Assembly (NCBI GenBank): GCA_964514415.1
Contig: CAZEQL010000001.1
Span: 1-64,000 of the forward strand
Source: CAZEQL01 sp964514415
GTDB lineage: Bacteria > Chloroflexota > Dehalococcoidia > GIF9 > AB-539-J10
Direction: 5' to 3'
DNA length: 64,000 nucleotides
Position 1 is the first letter of the stretch; the number at the start of each line of letters is the position of its first letter. The notes below the pieces were generated by a model. The model was not told the DNA's origin, ran no database searches, and saw nothing but the letters and a program-made list of their open reading frames with translations. Below, piece after piece: positions 44,964 through 54,120 of the stretch. Position numbers and translations under genes: made by a program.

Positions 44964-45554
44964 ATGGCAAAGCTCGGAGGCAAATTGGCTAAGAAATTCG
45001 TCCTCATCCTGGGCGGGGCTCGCAGCGGCAAAAGCAGCTTCGCTCAGGGCATGGCAGCAGAATTTGGAGAGAAGGTGCTCTTTGTGGCTACTGGGGAGCC
45101 ACTTGATGAGGAAATGGTTTTACGGATCAAGGAGCATAAACGGACACGCCCTCAAAATTGGCGGACTTTAGAAATCGCCACCATGGTGGGGCAGAAGTTG
45201 GAAGAGCAGATTGGCAATGCTGAGGTAGTTCTTCTCGACTGCTTAACCCTGCTCATCTCAAATATTCTAACTAAAGAAGCTGCAGCGTCCTCTTGTCATT
45301 GCGAGCGCAACGAAGCAAACGCTGAAACAGAAAAACAAGTCGTGACTGAAATGGAAGACCTGATCGGATGCATCAATAAACATGAAAGCAATTTTATTGT
45401 TGTTTCTAACGAAGTGGGTTTGGGACTGGTACCCGAGAGCAAGCTGGGCAGAGTCTACCGAGATCTCCTTGGCAAAGCCAACCAGCTTCTAGCTCAGCAT
45501 GCCGACGAAGTTTATTTCATGGCTTCTGGCATTCCAATGAAGATAAAGGGCTAA
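44964..45554 (+). CDS. cobU: adenosylcobinamide kinase / guanylyltransferase CobU with repeat insert
   Basis: Phosphorylates and guanylates adenosylcobinamide. The P-loop is ILGGARSGKSSFAQ, with VLLDCLTLLISNIL and IVVSNEVGLGLVPESKLGRVYRDLLG as family blocks. The stretch SCHCERNEANAE (about residues 110-121), between these blocks, is encoded by a dispersed genomic repeat and is not family sequence. The reading frame is intact. It ends the cobamide block. Confidence 0.92.
   Translation: MAKLGGKLAKKFVLILGGARSGKSSFAQGMAAEFGEKVLFVATGEPLDEEMVLRIKEHKRTRPQNWRTLEIATMVGQKLEEQIGNAEVVLLDCLTLLISNILTKEAAASSCHCERNEANAETEKQVVTEMEDLIGCINKHESNFIVVSNEVGLGLVPESKLGRVYRDLLGKANQLLAQHADEVYFMASGIPMKIKG
45294..45320 (+). 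repeat. repeat-derived insert in cobU
   Basis: TGTCATTGCGAGCGCAACGA followed by AGCAAAC, read in frame as CHCERNEAN. It is the plus-strand form of the TTGCGAGC...GAAGCAA family also seen in DUF1015 and in the right-end arrays (CTCGCAATGAC). Confidence 0.75.
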
Positions 45555-45783
45555 CCTTTCGGTAGCTTCCCTGAGCTTACCCCTTAATTGTTCACAAATA
45601 TTCATATACCCTCACAACCTTTGGTAAACAGTGAACCTTTGTAACCACTCCACCACCTTTCTTAGTCATTTTCGCCCCCATAGAAATTTATTCCGCTCCT
45701 CTAACTATAATACAACAATACAACAAAACTATTGCGAATTTGCTGCCACAGTTAACCACTAATTTAGGGTCACTGTATAAAAG

Positions 45784-45813
45784 TTGCTAACTTAACCATT
45801 TAAGGGTTATACT
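45784..45813 (+). promoter_or_regulatory. promoter of dnaJ (leaderless geometry)
   Basis: TTGCTA, an 18-bp spacer and TATACT, ending 8 bp before the ATG. No Shine-Dalgarno site is present. The rest of 45555-45783 shows no gene. Confidence 0.5.
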
Positions 45814-45821
45814 AAAAAGTT

Positions 45822-46901
45822 ATGGCGATAAAGCAAGATTATTATGAAATGCTCGGAGTGCCTCGAAATGCCAGTGACGCGGAAATTAAAAGGGCATTTC
45901 GCAAACTTGCTTTCCAGTACCATCCTGATCACAATAATGATCCAGCGGCAGAGGATAAATTTAAGGAAATAAACGAAGCTTACCAGGTCCTTTCCGATCC
46001 CAAGAAGAGAAGCAGTTATGATCGCTATGGTCGAGTAGCTACTGAAGGAGGCTCACCTGATTTTGGTTTTGGCGGGCTGGGAGACATTTTTGAATCCTTC
46101 TTCGGTGGATTTGGTGAACCTTCTTCCGGATTTAGCAAGACTGCCCAGCGTACCCCACAAAAAGGGGATAGCCTCCAAAGTCACCTTACCCTTTCCTTCG
46201 AGGAAGCAGTCTTCGGAAGCAAGAAAGAAGTCGAAGTACAGCGTGTTGAGAACTGCCCTTTATGCCATGGCTTGGGCAGCCAGCCAGGAACAAATCCTCA
46301 AACTTGCCCCGAGTGTCATGGCATGGGACAGGTGAGAAGGGTGCAGCAAAGCCTTTTCGGCCGCTTCACTCATGTTGCTACGTGTTCTCGCTGCTCCGGC
46401 AGCGGCACCATAATAACCCACCCTTGCTCTCAATGCCGTGGAAAAGGAAAGATAAGGATAAAGCGCAAGCTAATGGTGGATATTCCTGCTGGTGTAGATG
46501 ATGGGTATCAATTATGTCTAGATGGCGAGGGAAATGCTGGCTTGTATGGAGGAGCCCCAGGTGCTCTCTACATCTCCTTTTCAGTAAAGCCACACAACTT
46601 GTTCCATAGAGAGGGCATTGACATTTTCTATAAATTACCTATCAATCTTACTCAAGCTGTTCTAGGTGATGAGATAGACATACCGTCTTTAGATGGAAAG
46701 CTAAGTCTAAAGATACCACCAGGCATTCAGAATGGGGAAGGCTTCCGCCTCAAAGGCAAAGGCATTCCTCGTGTTAATGATAAAAAAAGGGGGGATCTAC
46801 TTGTCGAAATTCAAGTGGTTACTCCACAACACATAGATAAGAAGCAGCGCCACCTTTTCGAGGAATTGGCTAAGACATTGCCCCGAACTAAGTTACCTTA
46901 A
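45822..46901 (+). CDS. dnaJ: chaperone DnaJ
   Basis: Hsp40 co-chaperone of DnaK. It has a J domain with the YHPDHNNDP (HPD) motif and a Gly/Phe-rich linker (about 78-110). Four zinc-binding repeats follow ([32 protein letters not shown]), then the C-terminal substrate-binding beta domains. At 359 residues it is complete. It converges on gpsA with a 20-bp gap. Confidence 0.95.
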   Translation: MAIKQDYYEMLGVPRNASDAEIKRAFRKLAFQYHPDHNNDPAAEDKFKEINEAYQVLSDPKKRSSYDRYGRVATEGGSPDFGFGGLGDIFESFFGGFGEPSSGFSKTAQRTPQKGDSLQSHLTLSFEEAVFGSKKEVEVQRVENCPLCHGLGSQPGTNPQTCPECHGMGQVRRVQQSLFGRFTHVATCSRCSGSGTIITHPCSQCRGKGKIRIKRKLMVDIPAGVDDGYQLCLDGEGNAGLYGGAPGALYISFSVKPHNLFHREGIDIFYKLPINLTQAVLGDEIDIPSLDGKLSLKIPPGIQNGEGFRLKGKGIPRVNDKKRGDLLVEIQVVTPQHIDKKQRHLFEELAKTLPRTKLP

Positions 46902-46921
46902 CAGTTGTCTATTTTTATATC

Positions 46922-47884
46922 TCACTGCCTCAAAGCATTTAACGAGATTAAGTCAGCCAACGCCTTAGGCGCTGGAAGGTTTTCAAAAAGGACACGATAA
47001 ATAAGATTAGTAATAGGTGCCTCCAATCTCACTTTCTGTGCTAGTTGATGAACAGCCCTGGTAGTATAAACTCCCTCGGCGACCTGTGACATAGAGGCAG
47101 ATATTTCAGCTAAAGGTCGCCCTTTAGCCAATTCATAACCAACATGATGATTGCGGCTCAAAGTGCTGGAGCAAGTGGCTATCAAGTCGCCCAATCCAGC
47201 CAGACCATAAAATGTATCAGCCCTAGCTCCCAAGGTTACTCCCAAGGAAACAAGCTCAGCCCATCCCCAGGTAACAAAGGCACTTTTAGCATTGTCACCT
47301 AAACCCAATCCATCCATCATCCCTGCGCCCAAAGCTATAATGTTTTTCAGGGCTCCGCCTAATTCAACTCCAATAACGTCATCTGTGGTAAACAGGAGGA
47401 AATTTGGTGAATGCATCAATTCCCGTGCTCTTTCAGCAACGGCTATATCTTGAGAAGCAACGACAGAGGCAGCCGGTAAGCCCTGGGCAATTTCCTTAGC
47501 TAGATTAGGACCAGAAAGAACACAGATCCGCTGCCCTAAAGAAGAAGCAACCACCTCTGCTATTACCTGAGACATTCTCTTACCGCTACTTACCTCCAAT
47601 CCCTTGGCGGCACTCATCAATATCATCGAGTCAGTTAAGTAATCCTTAACTTGATTAACATTTTGCCGCATCTTCTGCGAAGGAACTGCCCAAATTACCA
47701 GGTCAGCTCCATTTAAGGCTTCTTCAACATGGTTAGTAGAAGAGTAACTATATTTTCCCTGGTTTAATTCTTCAGCTTCAGTTTTACTTCGTGTCCAAAG
47801 CTTTACTACTATCCCTTTGCCGCTTAACAGAGTAGCCAGAGTTTTGCCCCAAGTGGTATTGCCTATGATAGTGACTTTAGGCAT
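46922..47884 (-). CDS. gpsA: glycerol-3-phosphate dehydrogenase [NAD(P)+]
   Basis: Reduces dihydroxyacetone phosphate to glycerol 3-phosphate for phospholipid synthesis. The Rossmann motif is IIGNTTWGKTLATLL, the mid motifs are WAVPSQKMR and LSGPNLAKEIA, and the catalytic lysine lies in ELGGALKNIIALGAGM. The ATG at 47884 is preferred over a TTG two codons upstream. It follows plsY, which uses its product, in a der-plsY-gpsA operon. Confidence 0.95.
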   Translation of the reverse strand: MPKVTIIGNTTWGKTLATLLSGKGIVVKLWTRSKTEAEELNQGKYSYSSTNHVEEALNGADLVIWAVPSQKMRQNVNQVKDYLTDSMILMSAAKGLEVSSGKRMSQVIAEVVASSLGQRICVLSGPNLAKEIAQGLPAASVVASQDIAVAERARELMHSPNFLLFTTDDVIGVELGGALKNIIALGAGMMDGLGLGDNAKSAFVTWGWAELVSLGVTLGARADTFYGLAGLGDLIATCSSTLSRNHHVGYELAKGRPLAEISASMSQVAEGVYTTRAVHQLAQKVRLEAPITNLIYRVLFENLPAPKALADLISLNALRQ

Positions 47885-47915
47885 GCTCAAAGAATAATTT
47901 GCTCTTTAACCTTTT

Positions 47916-48554
47916 TCACCATAATCGGCTCTCTGTGCCCTGCTGTAGGCGCTTCATGTTGTCACGATGCTGGTAGACGAGCAGTGCTATAGCTACCAAA
48001 CCATAAACTAGATAAACAGGAGGGAAATTGTAAGCGATAGTCAGGGGCACCATTAAGCACCAAGAAGCCAGTGCTCCAAATATAGAGCCCTTAGACATAT
48101 GTCGGCTGCGTAATGCTGAAATTGCTAGAACTTCAGCGCCAAATATACCTGCTGGGGGGAAAATGGCTAGCAATGTGCCAAAATAGGTGGTCACTCCTCT
48201 CCCGCCTTTGAACTTGGCAAATACAGGCCAGTTATGCCCTGCCACTACTGCCAATCCGGCCACAACCTGGGCTATCTGCCAATTAAGAACTACGCTACCA
48301 ACAACTAAAACGCTGCCGCCCATAATTGCTTTGGCTAACATCACCGCACCAACAGCCTTAGCCACATCGAGACCTAGGGTTAAAATGCCTAACTTGGTTC
48401 CCGCAGCCCTCATCACATTAGTCGCACCGGTCTTGCCGCTTCCATGCTTCCTGACATCAACACCACGTGTAAGTTTGCCTATTATCAAGCCAAAAGGGAT
48501 AGAGCCAAGAAGATAAGCAATGACTACTATAGCAACGAGGTTAACTACCATCAT
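47916..48554 (-). CDS. plsY: acyl-phosphate glycerol-3-phosphate acyltransferase PlsY
   Basis: Membrane acyltransferase starting phosphatidic acid synthesis from acyl phosphate. Its motifs are YLLGSIPFGLIIGK, RKHGSGKTGATNVMRAAG (the usual GSGNxGATN has Lys for Asn), GHNWPVFAKFKGGRGVTTYFG and several helices. At 212 residues the length is normal. The start overlaps der by ATGA. Confidence 0.94.
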   Translation of the reverse strand: MMVVNLVAIVVIAYLLGSIPFGLIIGKLTRGVDVRKHGSGKTGATNVMRAAGTKLGILTLGLDVAKAVGAVMLAKAIMGGSVLVVGSVVLNWQIAQVVAGLAVVAGHNWPVFAKFKGGRGVTTYFGTLLAIFPPAGIFGAEVLAISALRSRHMSKGSIFGALASWCLMVPLTIAYNFPPVYLVYGLVAIALLVYQHRDNMKRLQQGTESRLW

Positions 48555-49894
48555 GTTCTTACCACCTCTATCTTCTTATTGTTTTTACCAGCGGTTTTGG
48601 TGAAAACCACATGCACAGGAACGCCTCGAAAACCAAAATTATGGCGAAGCTTGTTTTCCAGATAGCGCTGGTAAGAAAAATGCACTAACTTCGGATCATT
48701 AACTCGCAAAATAAAGGTTGCTGGTCTCGATTCATCTTGACGGGCTTGAGTGATGCGCAACCGCCTCGAACCTGTGCGCGGTGGGGGGCGGCTGATTACT
48801 GCTTGTTTAATTACTTCATTAACTGCTGATTGCGACAACCGTTTCTGACTTTCCTGCCATATCCGCCAGGCCTGAGGTAAAATTTTGCCTACGCCGTGCC
48901 CCAGCTTGGCAGAGATATAAATAGCAGGTGCGTAGGAAATAAATCTAAGTCTCTGCTCCAGGCATTGTTTGAATTCTCGCCTCCGCTCCTGGGGAACAAG
49001 ATCCCATTTATTAACCACCAGGACTATACCCTTACCAACTTCAACAATATAACCAGCGATATGCATATCCTGGGCGGTAACAAATTCAGCAGCATCGATT
49101 AATAATAAGGCAACATCACAGCGGTTAATAGCTTGAAGAGCGCGAAGCAAGCTGTAATAGTCAATTCCAACATCAATTCGCCCACGCCGTTTAATACCAG
49201 CGGTATCAATGAGCAAAGCCTTTTTATTATTCCACTGGACTATAGCATCAAGCGAATCGCGAGTTGTCCCTGGAGTTTCATGAATGATAGCTCTTTCATT
49301 ACCCAACAGCGCATTTAACAACGTTGACTTGCCCACATTAGGCCGCCCCACAATGGCTAATTTAGCCTCTTCTGTCTCGGCGAGACTGATGGATGGTGGA
49401 GGTAAGGAGGCCAGGACAGCATCCATTAAATCATCTACTCCTCGATTATGGTAAGCGCTAATAGCTAGGGGCTCACCAATGCCAAGGTGATAAAAATCAC
49501 TTACTTGATTTTCTTGTTTAACAGAATCTATCTTGTTTACCGCCAGGATAACAGGCTTCCTGGCAGTGCGCAATATGTCAGCTATTTCTTCATCGGCGCT
49601 AATGACTCCATCACGAGCGTCTACCAGAAAAATGATAGCGTCTGCTTGAGACATAGCTACCTCTGCTTGACGAGTAATTTCTTGCTCCAAAAATGACTGC
49701 GGCTTTGACTGCCAGCCACCGGTATCAACCAAAGTTAACTCTTGCCCTTGCCATGAAGCGGAAGCAAAAACGCGGTCACGCGTAGTCCCTGGTAAGTCAG
49801 CGACAACAGCGGTGCGTTTGCCTGCCAAACGATTAAGCAAGGTAGACTTGCCTACATTGGTTCTACCTACAATGGCTATAATAGGTTTTGTCAT
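48551..49894 (-). CDS. der: ribosome-biogenesis GTPase Der (EngA)
   Basis: Double-GTPase needed for 50S assembly. G domain 1 has GRTNVGKST, DTGG and NKID. G domain 2 has GRPNVGKSTLLN, DTAGIKRRGR and NKWD. A C-terminal KH-like domain follows. At 447 residues it is normal. A TATAAG lies only 3 bp before the ATG with no Shine-Dalgarno site, so the transcript may be leaderless. Confidence 0.95.
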   Translation of the reverse strand: MTKPIIAIVGRTNVGKSTLLNRLAGKRTAVVADLPGTTRDRVFASASWQGQELTLVDTGGWQSKPQSFLEQEITRQAEVAMSQADAIIFLVDARDGVISADEEIADILRTARKPVILAVNKIDSVKQENQVSDFYHLGIGEPLAISAYHNRGVDDLMDAVLASLPPPSISLAETEEAKLAIVGRPNVGKSTLLNALLGNERAIIHETPGTTRDSLDAIVQWNNKKALLIDTAGIKRRGRIDVGIDYYSLLRALQAINRCDVALLLIDAAEFVTAQDMHIAGYIVEVGKGIVLVVNKWDLVPQERRREFKQCLEQRLRFISYAPAIYISAKLGHGVGKILPQAWRIWQESQKRLSQSAVNEVIKQAVISRPPPRTGSRRLRITQARQDESRPATFILRVNDPKLVHFSYQRYLENKLRHNFGFRGVPVHVVFTKTAGKNNKKIEVVRT

Positions 49895-49930
49895 TTACTT
49901 ATAGCTAACTGCATAATCTCGTATAAACTA

Positions 49931-50037
49931 CCTCTCCCTTGAAGGGAGGGGATTGTAGTTGCCTGATTCATCAGGCTTAGCCCAATAAATTGGGCAACTA
50001 CATTGTTAAATAACTCCCTCCCTCCAGAGGAGGGAGA
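49931..50037. repeat. composite palindromic repeat with two-hairpin core
   Basis: Core 49955-50001: an outer stem GTAGTTG/CAACTAC encloses two inner hairpins, CCTGAT-ATCAGG and CCCAAT-ATTGGG. The flanks are further palindromes, CTCCCTTGAAGGGAG on the left and CTCCCTCC...GGAGGGAG on the right. A second core copy is at 58211-58261. It sits between the 5' end of der and the 3' end of argF. Confidence 0.75.
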
Positions 50038-50066
50038 ATTATAAGGAATTTTGCAATTGCCCATAA

Positions 50067-50990
50067 TTACCCTTGAGTTGGCTGGCGAAGTATCTTAGCT
50101 AACAGTGCTTTTTGCAGGTGAAGCCTATTTTCCGCCTGGTCAAAGACTACCGATCTGGGGTCGTCTAATAACCCAGCAACAATTTCCTCATCATAATGGG
50201 CAGGCAAAGGGTGCATAAACAAAACATCTCCTTCAGCCAGGTCCAACAATTTATTATCCACTTGATAGCCCAAAAAAGCAAGCCGCCGTTTCTCCGCTTC
50301 AGCCTCCTGTCCCATGCTTGTCCACACATCAGTATATATTATATCGGCGCCTTTAACTGCTTCGTGAGGTTCCCTGGTTAGCTGGATTTGACCGCCACTG
50401 AGAGTGGCGAATTCTTCGCCTTGTTTTAGTATCTCTTGACTGACTTCGTAGCCGTGTGGCGAAGCAATATGAAAATTCATACCGCTGAGTGAAGCAGCAA
50501 GGAGCAAGCTATTAGCTACATTATTGCCATCGCCAATAAATGCCAAAGTTAAGCCAGAAAGCTTGCCTTTCTTTTCATAAATGGTGAGGAGGTCGGAGAG
50601 CACCTGGCAAGGGTGTTCCAAGTCAGAAAGCGCATTAATTACCGGCACGGAAGAATACTCAGCCAAGGTACGCAAGGTCTCGTGGGAAAATGTGCGAGCA
50701 ATGATACCATCAACGTAGCGGCTGAGTACCCGGGCTACATCAGCTATAGACTCTCGTTCGCCCAAGCCTACCTCCACCGGAGATAGATAAATGGCATACC
50801 CGCCTAATTGATGCATAGCTAAGTCAAAGCTAACTTTTGTCCGCAAGGAAGGCTTCTCAAAAAGAAGTGCCAGGGCTTTCCCTGAAAGGAGATGTGATGT
50901 ATCCTCTTGTTTCAGGACTAATGCCTGCTCTATAAGTTGCTCAATTTCCTCACGGCTGAGATCCGCTACCGAAAGTAAATCTCTCTTCAT
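50067..50990 (-). CDS. argF: ornithine carbamoyltransferase
   Basis: Forms citrulline from ornithine and carbamoyl phosphate in arginine synthesis. The carbamoyl-phosphate loop is FEKPSLRTKVSF, the ornithine-side motif is DVWTSMG, and HPCQVLSDLLTIYE is present. The usual HCLPA motif reads MHPLPAHYDEE, so its cysteine is replaced by proline. Length (307) and all other motifs are normal. A GAGGTAATGG precedes the ATG. Confidence 0.92.
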   Translation of the reverse strand: MKRDLLSVADLSREEIEQLIEQALVLKQEDTSHLLSGKALALLFEKPSLRTKVSFDLAMHQLGGYAIYLSPVEVGLGERESIADVARVLSRYVDGIIARTFSHETLRTLAEYSSVPVINALSDLEHPCQVLSDLLTIYEKKGKLSGLTLAFIGDGNNVANSLLLAASLSGMNFHIASPHGYEVSQEILKQGEEFATLSGGQIQLTREPHEAVKGADIIYTDVWTSMGQEAEAEKRRLAFLGYQVDNKLLDLAEGDVLFMHPLPAHYDEEIVAGLLDDPRSVVFDQAENRLHLQKALLAKILRQPTQG

Positions 50991-51051
50991 CCATTACCTC
51001 TGAACTATGACTTTTGTAAAGAGGCTTTAGTATATCATGTCTGTCAAGTAG

Positions 51052-51057
51052 TATAAT
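51052..51057 (+). promoter_or_regulatory. polA -10 box
   Basis: A perfect TATAAT ends 2 bp before the GTG at 51060. No good -35 is seen at 16-18 bp. A start at the downstream GTG (51066) would fit a leaderless transcript. Confidence 0.4.
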
Positions 51058-51059
51058 AA

Positions 51060-53783
51060 GTGGAAGTGGTCGAAGAGAAAAAGCCATTATTACTACTCTT
51101 TGATGGCAATGCTCTAATACATCGGGCATTTCATGCCTTGCCCCCGTTAACGGTATCCAAGACGGGGGAGATAGTAAATTCTGTTTATGGCTTTGCCAAT
51201 ACATTGCTCAAGGTACTGGCTGAATTTAAGCCCACTTACTGGGCTGTTGCCTTCGACCGTCCAGCTCCTACCTTCAGACACAAAATGTTCCGGGAATATA
51301 AAGCACAGCGCCCTGCTATGCCGGAAGAGCTGAAAGGTCAGATAGGGCGAGTTCATCAACTGGTGGAGGCCTTCCACATTCCCATCTTTGAAATTGATGG
51401 CTTTGAAGCTGATGATGTTCTGGGCACTTTGAGCAAGCAAGCTAGCGACCAGACTATTGAGACCATCGTTGTTACCGGCGATAATGACATGCTTCAAATC
51501 ATATCACCCCGAATAAAAGCCCTTGCCCCAAAGCGAACTTTTAATGATACCGCCCTCTATGACGAGGAGGCAGTGGAGCAAAAATATGGCGTGAAGCCAG
51601 AACAAATCACGGACTTTAAGGCGTTGGTTGGTGACCCTTCGGATAATATTCCTGGTGTGCCAAGCATTGGCGAAAAAACAGCTACCAGGTTAATTCAGCA
51701 ATTTGGTAGCCTTGAGGGAATCTATGAACATATTGAAGATATAACAGCGAGCAAGCTGCAAACGGCGCTGCGCCAATATCAATCCCGGGCATTTCAGAAT
51801 AAAGAATTAGTCACCATAGTCAAAGATGTCCCTATCAACCTAAATTTGGAGGCTTGCCGAGTGAGTGCTTATAACCGAGATGAAGTAGTGAAGCTTTTTC
51901 AGGAGCTTGAATTCATTAAATTGCTGCCTAGATTGCCGCATGAGAGCTATCAACTGACAACTGACAGCTTTCCGAGAGGCGTTTACCACATAATTAATAC
52001 CGAAAGAGGGCTAGACGAGCTTGTAAGTCAGCTAGAAGCGGCAAGCAACATAGTCGTTGCCCTTGAAACCACCCTCCCCCCTGAAAGTAAAGAGACCATG
52101 ACAGCAGAGTTAGTGGGAATAGTAGTATCGCCATTCCCAGAGAAAGTATTTTATATACCTCTAGGGCACCGCAGGTTGAATCAATCTGAGCAGTTACCGC
52201 TTACTCAAGTCATGGCTAAGTTTAAACCATTGTTAGAAAACACAAATATAGACAAACTTGTTCACAACGGTAAATGCAATATGACAGTGTTAGCTAACTA
52301 CGGGGTAAAACTGGAAGGTTTAAATTTCGATACTATGCTAGCTGCCTATCTTCTCGGTGAAAAGAACCTGGGTCTTAAAGCGCTTGCCTTCAATAAACTG
52401 GGTGTTGAAATAACGCCTGTCAGCGAATTAATTAGCACGGGGAAGAAGCACACCCCGATAGCCATGTTAGAGATAAGGCAAGTTGCCGACCATGTTTTCG
52501 CTTGCGCTGATATTATCTGGAATTTAACAGATAGCCTAAAGGAGGAATTGCATCAGCAAGGATTGTGGCAACTCTTCAGCGAAGTAGAAATGCCCCTGAT
52601 TCCAGTGTTAGCGGCTATGGAAAGGAATGGCGTTCTCCTGGATACCGATTTGCTTCGTAAGATATCTCTTGAACTAGGTCGGGAAATGTTAAAACTGGAA
52701 ATAGAAATCTACAGTAGCGTGGGACACCAATTCAATATCAACTCACCGCGGCAACTAGGCAAAGTACTCTTTGAAGAACTGAGGCTACCTCAATTTCGTA
52801 AAACAAAAACTGGTTATTCTACCGAAGCCTCGGTGCTCGAGGCACTAAAGGGTATTCATCCCATAATAGAGCTTGTATTGGAATATCGCCAGCTTGCTAA
52901 GCTCAAGTCAACGTACGTTGATGCTCTGCCGGTGCTCGTTAATCCCAAGACGAGAAGAGTTCATACCAATTTTAACCAGACAGGCACAACTACCGGGCGA
53001 CTTTCCTCCAGCGAGCCGAACTTGCAAAATATTCCCACGAGGGGAGAATTGGGGAGAGAGATAAGGAAAGCCTTCGTAGCTCCGCCGGGAACATTATTGC
53101 TAAGTGCTGATTACTCTCAAATCGACCTCAGGGCATTAGCCCATCTCTCTCAAGACTCCAGTCTTATTGCCGCCTTCGCCCGAGATGAGGATATTCATAC
53201 TGTAACTGCAAGTAAGATTTTTAATGTTCCCGAGGCTGAAGTGACCCCCGACATGCGCCGAAATGCTAAGACAGTTAACTTTGGTGTTATTTATGGCATG
53301 AGCGATTATGGATTGGAGCAAGCCACCAATTTAAGCCGAGGGGAGGCAGCTCAATTTATCGCTTTGTATTTCGAGACATATCCCAAGGTAAAGGAGTATA
53401 TCGAAGCAACTAAAGAGCAAGCTAGAAAACTGGGCTATGTGCAAACGGTAATGGGAAGGCGAAGGTTCATACCGGAAATCAATTCTCCCAATCGGCAAGT
53501 AAGAGAAGCGGCTGAGCGCATGGCTATAAATGCCCCTGTACAAGGCACATCCGCTGACATTATTAAGGTCGCCATGATCAATTTATATCGAGAAATACAG
53601 AGGCGCAATCTAAAAAGCAAGATGCTTCTGCAAATTCATGATGAATTGATTTTCGAGGTACCCGAAGAGGAAGTGGGAGAGATGAAATCTTTAGTTGCCG
53701 AGCTAATGACCAAAGCAGTAAAGCTTTGTGTACCCCTGAAAATAGATATCAAGTTGGGCAAAAATTGGGGCGAGATGGCATAG
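51060..53783 (+). CDS. polA: DNA polymerase I
   Basis: Family A polymerase for Okazaki-fragment processing and repair. The 5'-3' exonuclease domain (about 1-290) has LLLFDGNALIHRAFHAL, GFEADDVLGTL and DNIPGVPSIGEKTA. The 3'-5' exonuclease domain (about 315-490) keeps its fold but lacks key acidic residues: the DxE site reads A334-L-E336, and the mid Asp is Asn407. Proofreading is probably lost. The polymerase domain is intact, with DYSQIDLRALAHLS, RRNAKTVNFGVIYG and QIHDELIFEVPE. Residues about 295-305 (SYQLTTDSF) derive from a dispersed repeat. GTG start; 51066 is an alternative. Confidence 0.95.
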   Translation: MEVVEEKKPLLLLFDGNALIHRAFHALPPLTVSKTGEIVNSVYGFANTLLKVLAEFKPTYWAVAFDRPAPTFRHKMFREYKAQRPAMPEELKGQIGRVHQLVEAFHIPIFEIDGFEADDVLGTLSKQASDQTIETIVVTGDNDMLQIISPRIKALAPKRTFNDTALYDEEAVEQKYGVKPEQITDFKALVGDPSDNIPGVPSIGEKTATRLIQQFGSLEGIYEHIEDITASKLQTALRQYQSRAFQNKELVTIVKDVPINLNLEACRVSAYNRDEVVKLFQELEFIKLLPRLPHESYQLTTDSFPRGVYHIINTERGLDELVSQLEAASNIVVALETTLPPESKETMTAELVGIVVSPFPEKVFYIPLGHRRLNQSEQLPLTQVMAKFKPLLENTNIDKLVHNGKCNMTVLANYGVKLEGLNFDTMLAAYLLGEKNLGLKALAFNKLGVEITPVSELISTGKKHTPIAMLEIRQVADHVFACADIIWNLTDSLKEELHQQGLWQLFSEVEMPLIPVLAAMERNGVLLDTDLLRKISLELGREMLKLEIEIYSSVGHQFNINSPRQLGKVLFEELRLPQFRKTKTGYSTEASVLEALKGIHPIIELVLEYRQLAKLKSTYVDALPVLVNPKTRRVHTNFNQTGTTTGRLSSSEPNLQNIPTRGELGREIRKAFVAPPGTLLLSADYSQIDLRALAHLSQDSSLIAAFARDEDIHTVTASKIFNVPEAEVTPDMRRNAKTVNFGVIYGMSDYGLEQATNLSRGEAAQFIALYFETYPKVKEYIEATKEQARKLGYVQTVMGRRRFIPEINSPNRQVREAAERMAINAPVQGTSADIIKVAMINLYREIQRRNLKSKMLLQIHDELIFEVPEEEVGEMKSLVAELMTKAVKLCVPLKIDIKLGKNWGEMA
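51943..51972 (+). repeat. repeat-derived insert in polA
   Basis: GAGCTATCAACTGACAACTG followed by ACAGCTTTCC, encoding SYQLTTDSF in frame. It lies in the linker between the 5'-3' and 3'-5' exonuclease domains and matches the purL and DUF1015 family. Confidence 0.6.
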
Positions 53784-54120
53784 ATTGGGAAATAAACGTG
53801 GTTGCTGAGCTCTCAGGCTCCAATATTCTCACGGGCGCATATAGACGAGCGCCGGATCTCAGGTACCCATCCCTTTCAAACTATGTGGCGTATTGCTCAA
53901 TCTCCAGACGCTGGGTATAGTGAGGGCAAGAATGAGAGCGAACGGGACATTGGTCGTATTCGCAGTCCACTGGATACATTTCAAAAACTGTAAGGGTCAA
54001 TAAAGAATGACAAAATCTGGTTTACCCAGAGTTGGGGATAAACGAAGTAGGTTCATTTACCCATAGTTAGGCGAAATGCTTATTGCAGGTCGCCATTAAA
54101 AACATAAGGATGAAAAAGAA
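53784..54120. other. 337-bp gap, probable gene debris
   Basis: No gene with a ribosome site was recognised. A plus-strand frame ending at 53993 (with RRISGTHPFQTMWRIAQSPD) has no recognisable family and may be the tail of a broken gene. It borders the A+T-rich gene that follows. Confidence 0.35.

Noticed and set aside
53802..53993. Short open frame in the gap after polA
   Set aside because: No family, no ribosome site and an overlap with another frame. It is described as debris instead of a gene.
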